A stretch of 30,458 bases of DNA from IMG/VR virus record IMGVR_UViG_3300037795_000002, positions 1-30,458 of that record; one strand, written 5' to 3'. The first letter of the stretch is position 1. Each line of letters begins with the position of its first letter. The notes beneath the pieces were generated by a model that did not search any database, had not been told where the DNA came from, and saw nothing but the letters and a program-made list of their open reading frames with translations. Shown in pieces: positions 1 through 7,180 of the stretch. The translations under genes and the position numbers were made by a program. Source of the stretch: a virus.

Positions 1-1290
1 GAACCCACGCAGGTGGTGGAGATTGAGGGCGCACCCGGTGTCGATGACATCCGCAAGATCGCCATGCCCATGCCTTTCAACCCACCCTCTGCCGTGTTAT
101 TTCAGCTTCTAGGGTGGCTTACCACCGCAGCCAAGGGGGTAGTCACTACCGCCGAAGAAAAGATCGCCAACGTCACATCCAACGCCCCCGTTGGTACGAC
201 TCAGGCGCTGATCGAACAGGGCGCTGCGGTGTTCTCATCGATCCACTCGCGGTTGCACACCAGTCAGGCGCGTGTGCTGAAGATTCTTGGTCGCTTGAAC
301 CGTTGGTATCTTGACGCTGAAAAGACTGACATGGCGCAAGAACTTGGCGTGACCAAGGAGGACTTTGAGCGCAACACCGATGTCGTACCAGTTTCTGATC
401 CCCACATCTTTGCGGAGTCACAACGCTATGCTCAGATTCAGGCTCTCGCCGCAAGAGCGCAGGCAAATCCAAATCTTTATAACCTCTTGGCTGTTGAGAA
501 GCGAATTCTTAAGCAGATCAAACTTCCTGATATCAATGAAGTGCTACCTGATCCGCAAGACGTTAAAGAGATGAACCCCGCGCTTGAGAACGTGGCTATG
601 ACGCTTGGCAAGCCTGCAGGCGCGTTCCCGCATCAAGACCACCTAGCACACCTGCAGGTGCATTTGGACTACGCCAAAGACCCTGTGTACGGCGCAAACC
701 CCATCGTAGCCCCTGCGTTCATCCCCGCCGCGCTTGAGCATATCAAGCAGCACCTGACGCTGTGGTATCTGCAACGCATGGATGCCTACGCAAGCGCATC
801 GCTGAAAGAGCCGTTCAACATCTTGAAGGTTGAGCCGATCTTGGATCAGGCGCAGCAGTTGCTTGCTCTGTCATCGCAGCACTTGCATCAAGATACGGCT
901 GAACAGTTTGGCGGCATGATGCCTGTCATGCAGCAGATGATTCAGACGATTCAGCAATTGAAATCACAGCAACAGCCAAGCGACCCATCAGTTCAAGCGT
1001 TGGTTCAAACGCAGATGGCTGAAACTCAGCGCAAGGCGAAGAACGATACAGATCGATTGCAGTTTGAGGCAGCGAAGTTGGCTGCAGATACTCAAGCCAA
1101 GCAAGAGAAGAACGTGGCTGATCAACAAATTAAAGCCGCAGAACTTACGCACGATATCAACTTGCTGACGCTTGAGCAGCAACATGAGCAGCAGCGTCAG
1201 CAATTGCAGGCGCAGCAAGAGCAGCAAATTCAAGCGCAACAGGCAGCACAGGCAGCACAACCCCCAACTGAACCACCCCAAGGAGTTTAA
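1..1290 (+). CDS. Portal protein, P22-like, C-terminal part (5' partial)
   Basis: The frame is open from base 1, so the gene starts upstream; 429 residues are visible. Portal proteins form the dodecameric ring at one head vertex through which DNA enters and leaves. The visible part has an amphipathic helical middle (including a stretch around QLLGWLTTAAKGVVTTAEEK) and, over roughly the last 110 residues, a Gln-rich coiled coil (many QQ pairs, EQQHEQQRQQ-type), matching the long helical C-terminal barrel of P22-type portals. It is followed by small genes, scaffold and capsid genes, the usual head-module order; the terminase would be expected upstream, outside the window. An internal GTG at base 13 is not a plausible start because the reading frame continues leftwards. 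The portal assignment is by general resemblance and context. Confidence 0.8.
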   Translation, partial: EPTQVVEIEGAPGVDDIRKIAMPMPFNPPSAVLFQLLGWLTTAAKGVVTTAEEKIANVTSNAPVGTTQALIEQGAAVFSSIHSRLHTSQARVLKILGRLNRWYLDAEKTDMAQELGVTKEDFERNTDVVPVSDPHIFAESQRYAQIQALAARAQANPNLYNLLAVEKRILKQIKLPDINEVLPDPQDVKEMNPALENVAMTLGKPAGAFPHQDHLAHLQVHLDYAKDPVYGANPIVAPAFIPAALEHIKQHLTLWYLQRMDAYASASLKEPFNILKVEPILDQAQQLLALSSQHLHQDTAEQFGGMMPVMQQMIQTIQQLKSQQQPSDPSVQALVQTQMAETQRKAKNDTDRLQFEAAKLAADTQAKQEKNVADQQIKAAELTHDINLLTLEQQHEQQRQQLQAQQEQQIQAQQAAQAAQPPTEPPQGV

Positions 1291-1292
1291 TC

Positions 1293-1592
1293 ATGGCTGA
1301 AGGTATCTCGCAACACAAACGCATGGCAATGGGCGAATCCGTTCCGATGGCAAAGGGTAAGGGGTCACTCCCCAAGTATGCAAACGGCGGCGCAGTAATG
1401 CCTGAGAGCAAGGTCGCTAACTTACCCGCCAAGGGTGAGGTTATGCCTGTGGTCAAAGGCACTGGCGCAAAGATTGCCACGTTCAAGAAAGGCGGCAGAA
1501 CTCGCCGTGATGACAGCCTGCCATCGCGCAAGCCAGTCGGCTTGACCATCGCTGTTGGCATCCCCGTCAAGAAGGTCGGTCGCAGCCGATGA
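1293..1592 (+). CDS. Small basic Gly/Lys-rich protein, unknown function
   Basis: A 99-residue basic protein that starts two bases after the portal stop (TAATCATGG junction), with its Shine-Dalgarno (AAGGAG) inside the end of the portal gene. It is rich in Lys, Gly and Met and carries short repeated turns such as KYANGGAVMPE and FKKGGRT. The same kind of turn occurs in the products at 6481 and 9811, so the three probably form a loose family. There is no signal peptide or membrane segment. Its place between portal and scaffold suggests a virion or head-assembly role, but that is inference. Function not recognised. Confidence 0.75.
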   Translation: MAEGISQHKRMAMGESVPMAKGKGSLPKYANGGAVMPESKVANLPAKGEVMPVVKGTGAKIATFKKGGRTRRDDSLPSRKPVGLTIAVGIPVKKVGRSR

Positions 1593-1768
1593 TCAATCAG
1601 TTAATCGATCAGATCAAGAAGCGGCGCGTAGAAATCGCGCTTGCTCTTGCTGAAGGTCGCGCAATCAATATTGAGTCGTATCACCGCTTGGTCGGAGAGT
1701 ATCAGGGGCTTGGTGAAGCCTTAGAGATGCTCGACAACCTGTTGCAAGAGGATGAACGCGAGATTTAG
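1589..1768 (+). CDS. Small acidic helical protein, unknown
   Basis: A 59-residue reading frame (begins MINQLIDQIKKRRVEIALAL, ends LLQEDEREI) that overlaps the upstream stop as ATGA, a classic translational-coupling junction. It is predicted largely alpha-helical, with a basic N-terminal third and an acidic C-terminus. Small helical genes of about this size are common between portal and scaffold genes in short-tailed phages, with no assigned function. It is the last gene before the terminator-like region at 1770-1822, so it likely closes this transcription unit. Confidence 0.7.
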   Translation: MINQLIDQIKKRRVEIALALAEGRAINIESYHRLVGEYQGLGEALEMLDNLLQEDEREI

Positions 1769-1769
1769 G

Positions 1770-1795
1770 AAGGTTTGACAACATTGTCAAACCTT
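1770..1795 (+). terminator. Perfect 12-bp inverted repeat, possible terminator or RNA hairpin
   Basis: Two 12-base arms (AAGGTTTGACAA at 1770-1781 and TTGTCAAACCTT at 1784-1795) are exact reverse complements separated by CA. It sits directly after the stop of the 59-aa gene. The T run after the stem is short (three T), so it is weaker than a textbook terminator and could instead be an RNA-processing hairpin or a DNA operator. Confidence 0.5.
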
Positions 1796-1804
1796 TCAAT
1801 ACCC

Positions 1805-1822
1805 GCGCCGAATGGCGCTTTT
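1805..1822 (+). terminator. GC stem-loop with T tract
   Basis: GCGCC (1805-1809), loop GAAT, GGCGC (1814-1818), then four T. A short all-GC stem followed by T is terminator-like. It follows the dyad at 1770-1795 and lies just upstream of the GroES-like gene, so the two hairpins together may attenuate transcription between the portal segment and the capsid segment. Confidence 0.5.
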
Positions 1823-1836
1823 AACAAGGAAGTCGT

Positions 1837-2235
1837 ATGACTTTAGAAGAAGCATTTCCAGTAGTTGATTCAGGTTGCGCCCCGCTTGGTGGAAGAGTCT
1901 TAGTCCAGTTCAAGCAAACCCCCAAGAAGACCACGGCAAGTGGAATCATTCTTGTGGAAGAAACCAAAGAAACCGAAAAGTGGAACACGCAGGTGTGCAA
2001 AGTCATTGAACTTGGCGCATTGGCTTACCGCAACCGCGACACGCTAGAGTTGTGGGCTGAAGGTGTTTGGGCTGCGGTGGGCGACTATGTGCGCGTGCCA
2101 CGGTGGGGCGGTGATCGGTGGGAAGTACCACTTGGCGAAGATGACAAAGAGTGCGCTCTGTTTGCCATCTTCAATGACAACGAAGTGATCTCCAAAGTAA
2201 CTGGCGACCCACTTAAAGTTAAGGCGTTCCTATGA
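1837..2235 (+). CDS. GroES-like co-chaperonin (Cpn10 family)
   Basis: 132 residues. After a short leader, residues 16-24 (PLGGRVLVQ) match the first beta strand of GroES. Residues 28-40 (TPKKTTASGIILV) match the mobile loop, with I37-I38-L39 in the place of the Ile-Val-Leu tripeptide that docks on GroEL. A later GDYVRVPRWGG stretch matches the VGD-x-V strand, and the C-terminal FAIFNDNEVISKV matches the final strand. Family members cap host GroEL so that phage capsid protein can fold; T4 gp31 is the known phage example. It is longer than GroES (97 aa) because of an insertion in the middle (about residues 60-85). It lies directly before scaffold and upstream of the capsid gene, which fits a dedicated capsid-folding role. 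The start has a good AAGGA site six bases upstream. Family call fairly sure; client protein is inferred. Confidence 0.85.
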   Translation: MTLEEAFPVVDSGCAPLGGRVLVQFKQTPKKTTASGIILVEETKETEKWNTQVCKVIELGALAYRNRDTLELWAEGVWAAVGDYVRVPRWGGDRWEVPLGEDDKECALFAIFNDNEVISKVTGDPLKVKAFL

Positions 2236-3197
2236 ACTCGACTGAAAAACTTGAAATGCAAGACGAAGCTGACGGCAGCGCGGTAGTCAACCTGCCCGAT
2301 GATCAGGAAAACCCACAGACACTAGCCGAAGGGGGCGATGTTGATAACCATCCTGACGATACTGCGGGTGTTGACGATGACGATCCTGATCGTGAGCAGA
2401 TTCGTGCTGCAAGACGCGAGGAACGCCGCCTCAAGAAACAGATTCACAAGGAGAAAGCAAGCCAGTCGAACCACCTCATCAATGCGCTGAAGAAGCAAAA
2501 TCAGGCGCTTGAGTCACGGTTGGCTAGTCTTGAAACCCGCACATCGGGCGCTGAACTAGCGCGTGTCGATAAAGTGATCGATGACACGCAGGTGCAGATC
2601 GAATACTCCAAGATGAAGATGCGCGAGGCTGTCAGTCAGCAAGACGGCGATGCTGTGGTCAAGGCGCAAGAGTTGATGTATGAGTCGCAGCGTAAGCTAG
2701 AGGCGCTCAAAAACATCAAAGAGAACGCCACCAAGCAAATGTCAGCCCCCAAGCAGAACATCAATGTGCCTGACCCTATGGTACAGGAGATGGCTGCTGA
2801 CTGGATGGCAAAGCATAAGTGGTACGACCCTCAAGGCAAGAACTTGGACTCAGAAATTGCCCAACGGATTGACAAATCTTTAACCGAAGAGGGTTTTGAC
2901 CCCTCATCACAAGACTATTGGGATGAACTTGATGATCGACTCAAGAAATATGTGCCTCACCGCTTTACTGAAAGTCGCAATCAGCGCGATGACCGTTCAC
3001 AGCGCACGCCGCCAAGGTCTATTGTGACTGGGTCGGGGCGTGAAAGTGCGCCAAATACTCGCACAAACGAGTATCGCATCAGTCCTGAGCGTGTTGCAGC
3101 CATGAAAGAAACAGGCGCTTGGAACGACCCAGTACGCAAAGCCGCAATGGTGAAGCGTTATATGGAACATGACCGTCTTAACAAAGGAAATCAATAA
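2232..3197 (+). CDS. Capsid scaffolding protein
   Basis: 321 residues, overlapping the co-chaperonin gene as ATGA. The first 55 residues are strongly acidic (Asp/Glu-rich, with DDDDPD). Long charged coiled coils follow (about 55-105 and 110-170, heptad-like KKQNQALESRLASLE), then a less ordered region and a basic C-terminal third ending in KAAMVKRYMEHDRLNKGNQ. An acidic, coiled-coil, highly helical protein immediately before the capsid genes is the hallmark of phage scaffolds such as P22 gp8, whose basic C-terminus binds coat protein. There is no sign of a protease domain or a fused delta domain. Called from composition, size and position. Confidence 0.8.
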   Translation: MNSTEKLEMQDEADGSAVVNLPDDQENPQTLAEGGDVDNHPDDTAGVDDDDPDREQIRAARREERRLKKQIHKEKASQSNHLINALKKQNQALESRLASLETRTSGAELARVDKVIDDTQVQIEYSKMKMREAVSQQDGDAVVKAQELMYESQRKLEALKNIKENATKQMSAPKQNINVPDPMVQEMAADWMAKHKWYDPQGKNLDSEIAQRIDKSLTEEGFDPSSQDYWDELDDRLKKYVPHRFTESRNQRDDRSQRTPPRSIVTGSGRESAPNTRTNEYRISPERVAAMKETGAWNDPVRKAAMVKRYMEHDRLNKGNQ

Positions 3198-3730
3198 TGG
3201 ATAGCCGTCTAAAACGCAGTTCAGGCGCAGGGCGTGAGAGCCGTGCCGCACAAAACGCAGATCGCAGCCCTGCAGACGAGAAATTAGCGTCAACAATGGC
3301 ACGCCGCAAGATGTTCCGCGATGAGTTCATGCAGGAATCGCTTCCAAAAGTGCCTGACGATCCAAATTGGCACTATTGTTGGCTTTCTACAACAAATGCA
3401 TACGACACAATCCACAAGCGTATGCGTTTGGGCTATGCGGCGGTGACCACGGATGACTTGTCCGGCTTTGAACACCTTAAAGTCAAGTCAGGCGAGAATG
3501 TCGGACACATTTCAATCAACGAAATGGTGCTTTATCGCTTGCCGATGGAGATTTATCAAGACTATATGCTTGAAACTCACCACTTCGCGCCGATTGAGGA
3601 GTCAGACAAGATTCGGACACAGCAAGAGCAGCTTTTGAACACAACAGACAGCAGCGGTCGCCGTCTTGTTAAGTCAGAAGGCGATGGTATGCCCGATGAA
3701 AGCAATGTTCGTCTACCTGTTTTTGAGTAA
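3197..3730 (+). CDS. Conserved hypothetical protein between scaffold and capsid genes
   Basis: 177 residues, with a one-base overlap with the scaffold stop (TAATG) and an AAAGGA site upstream. The N-terminus is basic and disordered-looking (MDSRLKRSSGAGRESRAAQN). The middle has aromatic-rich segments (DPNWHYCWLSTTN, GYAAVTTDDLSGFEHL) suggesting a small folded domain, and the C-terminus is polar. Proteins with the same WxxCWLSTTN-like signature are familiar from short-tailed phages at this locus, without a proven role; a minor head component or assembly factor is the natural guess. No enzyme motif was seen. Confidence 0.75.
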   Translation: MDSRLKRSSGAGRESRAAQNADRSPADEKLASTMARRKMFRDEFMQESLPKVPDDPNWHYCWLSTTNAYDTIHKRMRLGYAAVTTDDLSGFEHLKVKSGENVGHISINEMVLYRLPMEIYQDYMLETHHFAPIEESDKIRTQQEQLLNTTDSSGRRLVKSEGDGMPDESNVRLPVFE

Positions 3731-3734
3731 TCTG

Positions 3735-3761
3735 TTGTGTTTGTGAAAATTACTTTATAAT
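3735..3761 (+). promoter_or_regulatory. Possible sigma70-like promoter upstream of decoration/capsid genes
   Basis: A consensus -10 hexamer TATAAT lies at 3756-3761, with a weak -35-like TTGTGT at 3735-3740 (15-base spacer, shorter than ideal). It stands in the only sizeable AT-rich non-coding gap before the two capsid genes, which need very high expression. The -10 lies inside the imperfect dyad at 3742-3768. Weakly supported. Confidence 0.25.
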
Positions 3762-3768
3762 TCTCACA
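3742..3768. repeat. Imperfect 11-bp inverted repeat over the candidate promoter
   Basis: TGTGAAAATTA (3742-3752) and TAATTCTCACA (3758-3768) pair at 10 of 11 positions around a five-base centre. A dyad of this kind over a TATAAT could be an operator or a weak RNA hairpin; the sequence alone does not decide. Confidence 0.4.
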
Positions 3769-3770
3769 TA

Positions 3771-3840
3771 GCCGCCTGTTTTGCATAAGATGGGCGGCGC
3801 AATAGCAAGAATTTCTAAAATCACGTTGTATGGTGATTTT
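3771..3840 (+). other. Leader with two further hairpins before the capsid genes
   Basis: GCCGCC (3771-3776) pairs with GGCGGC (3793-3798) across a 16-base loop. AAAATCAC (3817-3824) pairs exactly with GTGATTTT (3833-3840) across an eight-base loop. The second ends in a T run and could act as a weak terminator or a stabilising 5' structure for the capsid message. The whole gap 3731-3902 contains no credible gene. Confidence 0.4.
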
Positions 3841-3902
3841 GCCTGTAGCTTTGAATAAAGCGAAAATCAAAATTTCTTTTCAACTATTTTAGGAGTTTTC
3901 AA

Positions 3903-4490
3903 ATGAGTGCAACATCCGCACCTTTTGGTCTTCGCCCCGCATACTTCCCTACTGGTGTGGAAAAAGCACAGGCGTTAGCCAATGGAATTACTTCAGGGTA
4001 TGCAACAAGCATCCTGAAGGGTCAAGCTGTTCAGTACAGCCCTAACGCAGGCGTTATTGTGCCAGTCTTGGACACCACAACCAACAGCGGTTTAGTTTCA
4101 GGCGTTTTCGCAGGCGTTGAGTGGACTGATACGACTGGTCGCCGCCGTGTGTCGAATTACTGGCCTGCAAGCACCGCCGCTATCGCAGGCAGCGTGGTCG
4201 CCTATTTCTTTAACGACCAACAAATCGTTTATGAAATTCAAACTGACGGCACAATGGCTCAAACAGCTATCGGAAACGAAGCCAACTTGAGCAACTTTGC
4301 TGCAGGCTCTACCACCACTGGTTTGTCGGCGATGACTCTGTCAGCTACGCTTGCAGGTTCGGGTGCAGCCGCTCAGTTCCGTATTGTTGATATCGCACCT
4401 TATGCCGATAACGCATTTGGTGACCCGTTCGTGATTGTTCGCGTACAGATCAGCAAGCCTCAGTTTATTTCGACTGTTAACGCCATCTAA
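3903..4490 (+). CDS. Probable head decoration / virion structural protein
   Basis: 195 residues, beginning MSATSAPFGLRPAYFPTG, an opening shared by a family of small structural proteins encoded immediately before the capsid gene in many podovirus-like phages. Composition is Ala/Thr/Ser/Val-rich with low charge, a predicted beta fold and no membrane segment, as expected for an outer-capsid decoration or cement protein. The start is set by AGGAG seven bases upstream in a leader (AGGAGTTTTCAAATG) that is repeated exactly before the gene at 5493. It ends 11 bases before the capsid gene. Decoration function is inferred from position, size and composition. Confidence 0.65.
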   Translation: MSATSAPFGLRPAYFPTGVEKAQALANGITSGYATSILKGQAVQYSPNAGVIVPVLDTTTNSGLVSGVFAGVEWTDTTGRRRVSNYWPASTAAIAGSVVAYFFNDQQIVYEIQTDGTMAQTAIGNEANLSNFAAGSTTTGLSAMTLSATLAGSGAAAQFRIVDIAPYADNAFGDPFVIVRVQISKPQFISTVNAI

Positions 4491-4501
4491 GGAGAACTGA
4501 C

Positions 4502-5416
4502 ATGGCAGCACCAATGCGCAGTACCGACTTTAGATCGGTTGTTGAGCCGATCTTGAGCGAAGTTTTTGATGGCGTGTATGACCAACGCTCTGACGAGTGG
4601 AACAAAGTGTTCCGCGAACAGACTGGCATCCCAAGAAACTACCACGAAGAGCCAGTTCTGTATGGCTTCGGTGCAGCCCCTGAGTTACCTGACGGTAGCG
4701 CAGTGACGTACCAACAGGGTGGTGTTCTGTTCTTACAGCGTTACCTCTACAAAGTGTACGGCTTGGCGTTCGCGCTGACCAAGGTACTCGTTGAAGACGG
4801 CGACCACATCCGTTTGGGTCAGGTCTATGCCAAGCACTTGGCACAGTCTTTGGTCGAAACCAAGGAAACCCTGTCAGCTAACGTGCTGAACCGCGCTTTC
4901 AACAGTTCGTATGTTGGCGGCGATGGCGTTGCGCTCAGTTCGGCTTCACACCCGATTGTCAGCGGCAACTTCAGCAACCTGTTGGCGACATCAGCTAACC
5001 TGTCACAGACTTCGCTTGAGCAGATGCTCATCCAAATCCGTCAGGCAGTTGACAACAACGGCAAGAAGATTCGTCTTCAGCCGAAGCAGTTGGTTGTTGC
5101 ACCCGGTAACGTGTTCCAAGCCGAAGTTCTGTTGAAGTCTGTGCTTCGCGCAGGTACTGCCAACAACGACATCAACCCAGTCAAGTCGATTGGTTTGTTG
5201 CCTGAAGGTTGCGCAGTTCTGTCGCGTTTGACTTCAGCTACAGCTTGGTGGGTTCAAACCGATGCGCCTGAAGGCTTGAAGTTGATGATGCGCCGTGGTC
5301 TTGAGAAGACTATGGAAGGTGACTTTGAGAGCGATTCAATGCGCTACAAGGCTACTGAGCGTTACACCGTGGGTTGGACTGACCCACGCGCAGTGTACGG
5401 CACGCCCGGCGTGTAA
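4502..5416 (+). CDS. Major capsid protein (HK97-fold type)
   Basis: 304 residues with an AAGGAG ribosome site. The order of features fits HK97-fold coat proteins: a helical N-terminal arm (RSVVEPILSEVFDGVYDQRS), an extended loop-like stretch around residues 60-85, a long spine-like helix near residues 105-135 (YAKHLAQSLVETKETLSANV), and the segment GDGVALSSASHPIVSGNFSN. The latter resembles the DG-x-x-L-x-x-x-x-HP motif widely seen in phage coat proteins. It ends with a beta-rich P domain (FESDSMRYKATERYTVGWTD). It is the last gene before a strong terminator and lies downstream of scaffold and co-chaperonin. No maturation-protease gene was seen, so scaffold is probably removed without cleavage, as in P22. 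Confidence 0.88.
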   Translation: MAAPMRSTDFRSVVEPILSEVFDGVYDQRSDEWNKVFREQTGIPRNYHEEPVLYGFGAAPELPDGSAVTYQQGGVLFLQRYLYKVYGLAFALTKVLVEDGDHIRLGQVYAKHLAQSLVETKETLSANVLNRAFNSSYVGGDGVALSSASHPIVSGNFSNLLATSANLSQTSLEQMLIQIRQAVDNNGKKIRLQPKQLVVAPGNVFQAEVLLKSVLRAGTANNDINPVKSIGLLPEGCAVLSRLTSATAWWVQTDAPEGLKLMMRRGLEKTMEGDFESDSMRYKATERYTVGWTDPRAVYGTPGV

Positions 5417-5425
5417 AGCACCAAG

Positions 5426-5453
5426 GGGGCGGTGAAATACCCGCCCCTTTTTT
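5426..5453 (+). terminator. Strong rho-independent terminator after the capsid gene
   Basis: GGGGCGG (5426-5432), eight-base loop, CCGCCCC (5441-5447), then six T. This is a textbook intrinsic terminator immediately after the capsid stop codon, and probably sets the capsid-to-tail transcript ratio with partial read-through into the downstream genes. Confidence 0.9.
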
Positions 5454-5492
5454 AATTTAATTCTGAGTGGTTCAAGCCACAGGAGTTTTCAA

Positions 5493-6470
5493 ATGCCCCA
5501 GTTTTCAGACGACCTATTTTTAGGTTCAGCCATTACCACTCAGGGTGAAGATACATACCCTGCTGTTTCAACCTTTACTGGTTCAATTGCTACAACCACG
5601 CTGACCGTCACTGCGATGCTTTCGGGTGACCCAATTACTGTTGGTATGTTTATTGACAGTTCAACGGCACTCACCAATGGAACTCGCATTACCGCTTTTG
5701 GTACAGGTACAGGCGGCGTAGGAACGTATACCGTAAGCGTTTCACAAACCGTAGCAAGTTCCACAATCATTGGTTCGGGTAATGCTTCCTTGCAAAACCC
5801 ATCACCCATGAGCGTAGGTGTTGGCCCATTGGGTCGCCTCTTCATTTGGGATGCTGTACCACAGGCAAAACTGACAACCAACATTGTTGCTGCTGTCATC
5901 ACAACTGCCACCACGCTTACGCTTGCCGCAGGTGCAGGTGTTATATCCACGACCATCACAGGCAACGGAACAGGCTTGCAGCTTGACTGTCCTCGCGCAG
6001 TCGCTACAACCACAGGCGCAGGTACTCCGACTTCTGTCAACATTACCGTGTCTGGTTACGACTACTACGGTCAGCCCATGAGCGAAGTGATCGCAACTGG
6101 TACAGTCGCATCAACAACGGTCAACGGTAAAAAAGCGTTTTACCAAATCTCTAGCGTTACCGCTTCAGGTGGCAGCGTGGTGACTGTTGCTGTGGGTACA
6201 ACTGACATCTTGGGTTCGCCCTTGCGCATTACTGACAGAGGCTACGTTGCCCGTGCAGGTTGGGATAACACCTTGGCTGAAGATGCAGGCACAATGACTG
6301 TTGCCGCTACTTTGACGGCTACTACAACCACAGGCGATGTGAGGGGTACATATTTACCCTCATCTGCTTGTGACGGCATCAAACGTCTTGTAATGGGAAT
6401 AGCCCTACCCGCAATCGCGGCTGGCCCGAACGCAACCCGCACTGGCGCTCTTGGCGTTACACAGGCATAG
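5493..6470 (+). CDS. Virion structural protein with inserted beta module
   Basis: 325 residues, very rich in Thr, Val, Ala, Ser and Gly and almost all predicted beta. It starts with the same AGGAGTTTTCAAATG leader as the decoration gene, suggesting high expression. Residues about 26-93 form a distinct module ([17 protein letters not shown], then [18 protein letters not shown]) that recurs in many unrelated phage virion proteins and has a related copy in the product at 24093. The surrounding core carries [15 protein letters not shown] and [15 protein letters not shown]. By position (right after the capsid gene) it could be an abundant capsid-associated or head-fibre protein. Exact role unknown. 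Confidence 0.7.
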   Translation: MPQFSDDLFLGSAITTQGEDTYPAVSTFTGSIATTTLTVTAMLSGDPITVGMFIDSSTALTNGTRITAFGTGTGGVGTYTVSVSQTVASSTIIGSGNASLQNPSPMSVGVGPLGRLFIWDAVPQAKLTTNIVAAVITTATTLTLAAGAGVISTTITGNGTGLQLDCPRAVATTTGAGTPTSVNITVSGYDYYGQPMSEVIATGTVASTTVNGKKAFYQISSVTASGGSVVTVAVGTTDILGSPLRITDRGYVARAGWDNTLAEDAGTMTVAATLTATTTTGDVRGTYLPSSACDGIKRLVMGIALPAIAAGPNATRTGALGVTQA

Positions 6471-6480
6471 GAGATAAATC

Positions 6481-7131
6481 ATGGGTTTCAAATCAGAAAC
6501 AAAGATGAAGTCTACGGAAATGACTGCTGACGAAGTGTCTACCAAGGGCATGAAGTCGGGCGGTATGCCCAAGATGAATATGGGCGGCGCGATGATGCCT
6601 GACGCATACAACCCTAGCATGGCTATGAAGAAGGGTGGCAAAACCAAGAAGATGGCTATGGGTGGCGGTATGCCTATGGGCGCACTTCCAACTGCTGCCG
6701 CCCCTGCGATGGGCGCACGCGCACCAATGGGTCGTGGGATGCCTGCACGCCCCGCAATGGGCGCACGCAAGCCTGACCCACGCCAAGCGATGATTGAGGC
6801 TGCAATGGCTCAAAAAGCCGCACAAGCACCAATGATGCGCAAGAAGGGTGGCATGGCAGAGTCGGACAAAGCCCAAGACAAAGCGATGATCGGTAAAGCC
6901 ATGAAGCAGCATGACTCGCAACAGCATGGTGACGGCAAGGGTACGAAGTTAAAACTTCAGACTGGCGGCGTGGCTAATGCGCAAGGCGGCTACAAAAAGG
7001 GCGGCGGCATTAAGAAGTTTGCCACAGGTGGTGTCGTAAACGGCGCTGCGGGTTACGCTGACGGTGGTTTTGCCAAGGTAAAGTGCAAAGACGGCGGCGG
7101 CTTCAAGGCAATGAAGAAAGGCAACTGCTAG
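6481..7131 (+). CDS. Met/Gly/Lys-rich low-complexity protein, unknown
   Basis: 216 residues of strongly biased composition, highly basic, with Met near 13 percent by eye. Short turns of the form [KD/AT/AD/NM]GG recur: KMNMGGAMMPDAY, AMKKGGKTKKM, MRKKGGMAES, FATGGVVNGA, YADGGFAKV and CKDGGGFKAMKKG. A central Ala/Pro/Met run (MGALPTAAAPAMGARAPMG) separates two such blocks. No fold, catalytic motif or membrane segment was recognised. Related turns are found in the products at 1293 and 9811. High basicity could mean binding to packaged DNA or to an acidic virion surface, but this is speculation. The gene is closed by a strong terminator. AGGAG at the stop of the preceding gene supports the start. 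Confidence 0.7.
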   Translation: MGFKSETKMKSTEMTADEVSTKGMKSGGMPKMNMGGAMMPDAYNPSMAMKKGGKTKKMAMGGGMPMGALPTAAAPAMGARAPMGRGMPARPAMGARKPDPRQAMIEAAMAQKAAQAPMMRKKGGMAESDKAQDKAMIGKAMKQHDSQQHGDGKGTKLKLQTGGVANAQGGYKKGGGIKKFATGGVVNGAAGYADGGFAKVKCKDGGGFKAMKKGNC

Positions 7132-7140
7132 TAATAAATC

Positions 7141-7161
7141 GGGGGTTCGCCCCCTTTTTTT
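7141..7161 (+). terminator. Strong rho-independent terminator (UUCG loop)
   Basis: GGGGG, loop TTCG, CCCCC, then seven T. A five-GC stem capped by a UUCG tetraloop and a T7 tract is a near-ideal intrinsic terminator, placed between the small Met/Gly/Lys-rich gene and the 875-aa structural gene. Confidence 0.93.
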
Positions 7162-7180
7162 GCAATCTTACAGGTGAAAT

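Noticed and set aside
6493-6927. Long antisense frame rich in His, Leu and Arg opposite the Met/Gly/Lys-rich gene
   Set aside because: It is the mirror of biased sense codons (Met CAT on the opposite strand gives His). No ribosome site or family pattern, and all neighbours are on the + strand.
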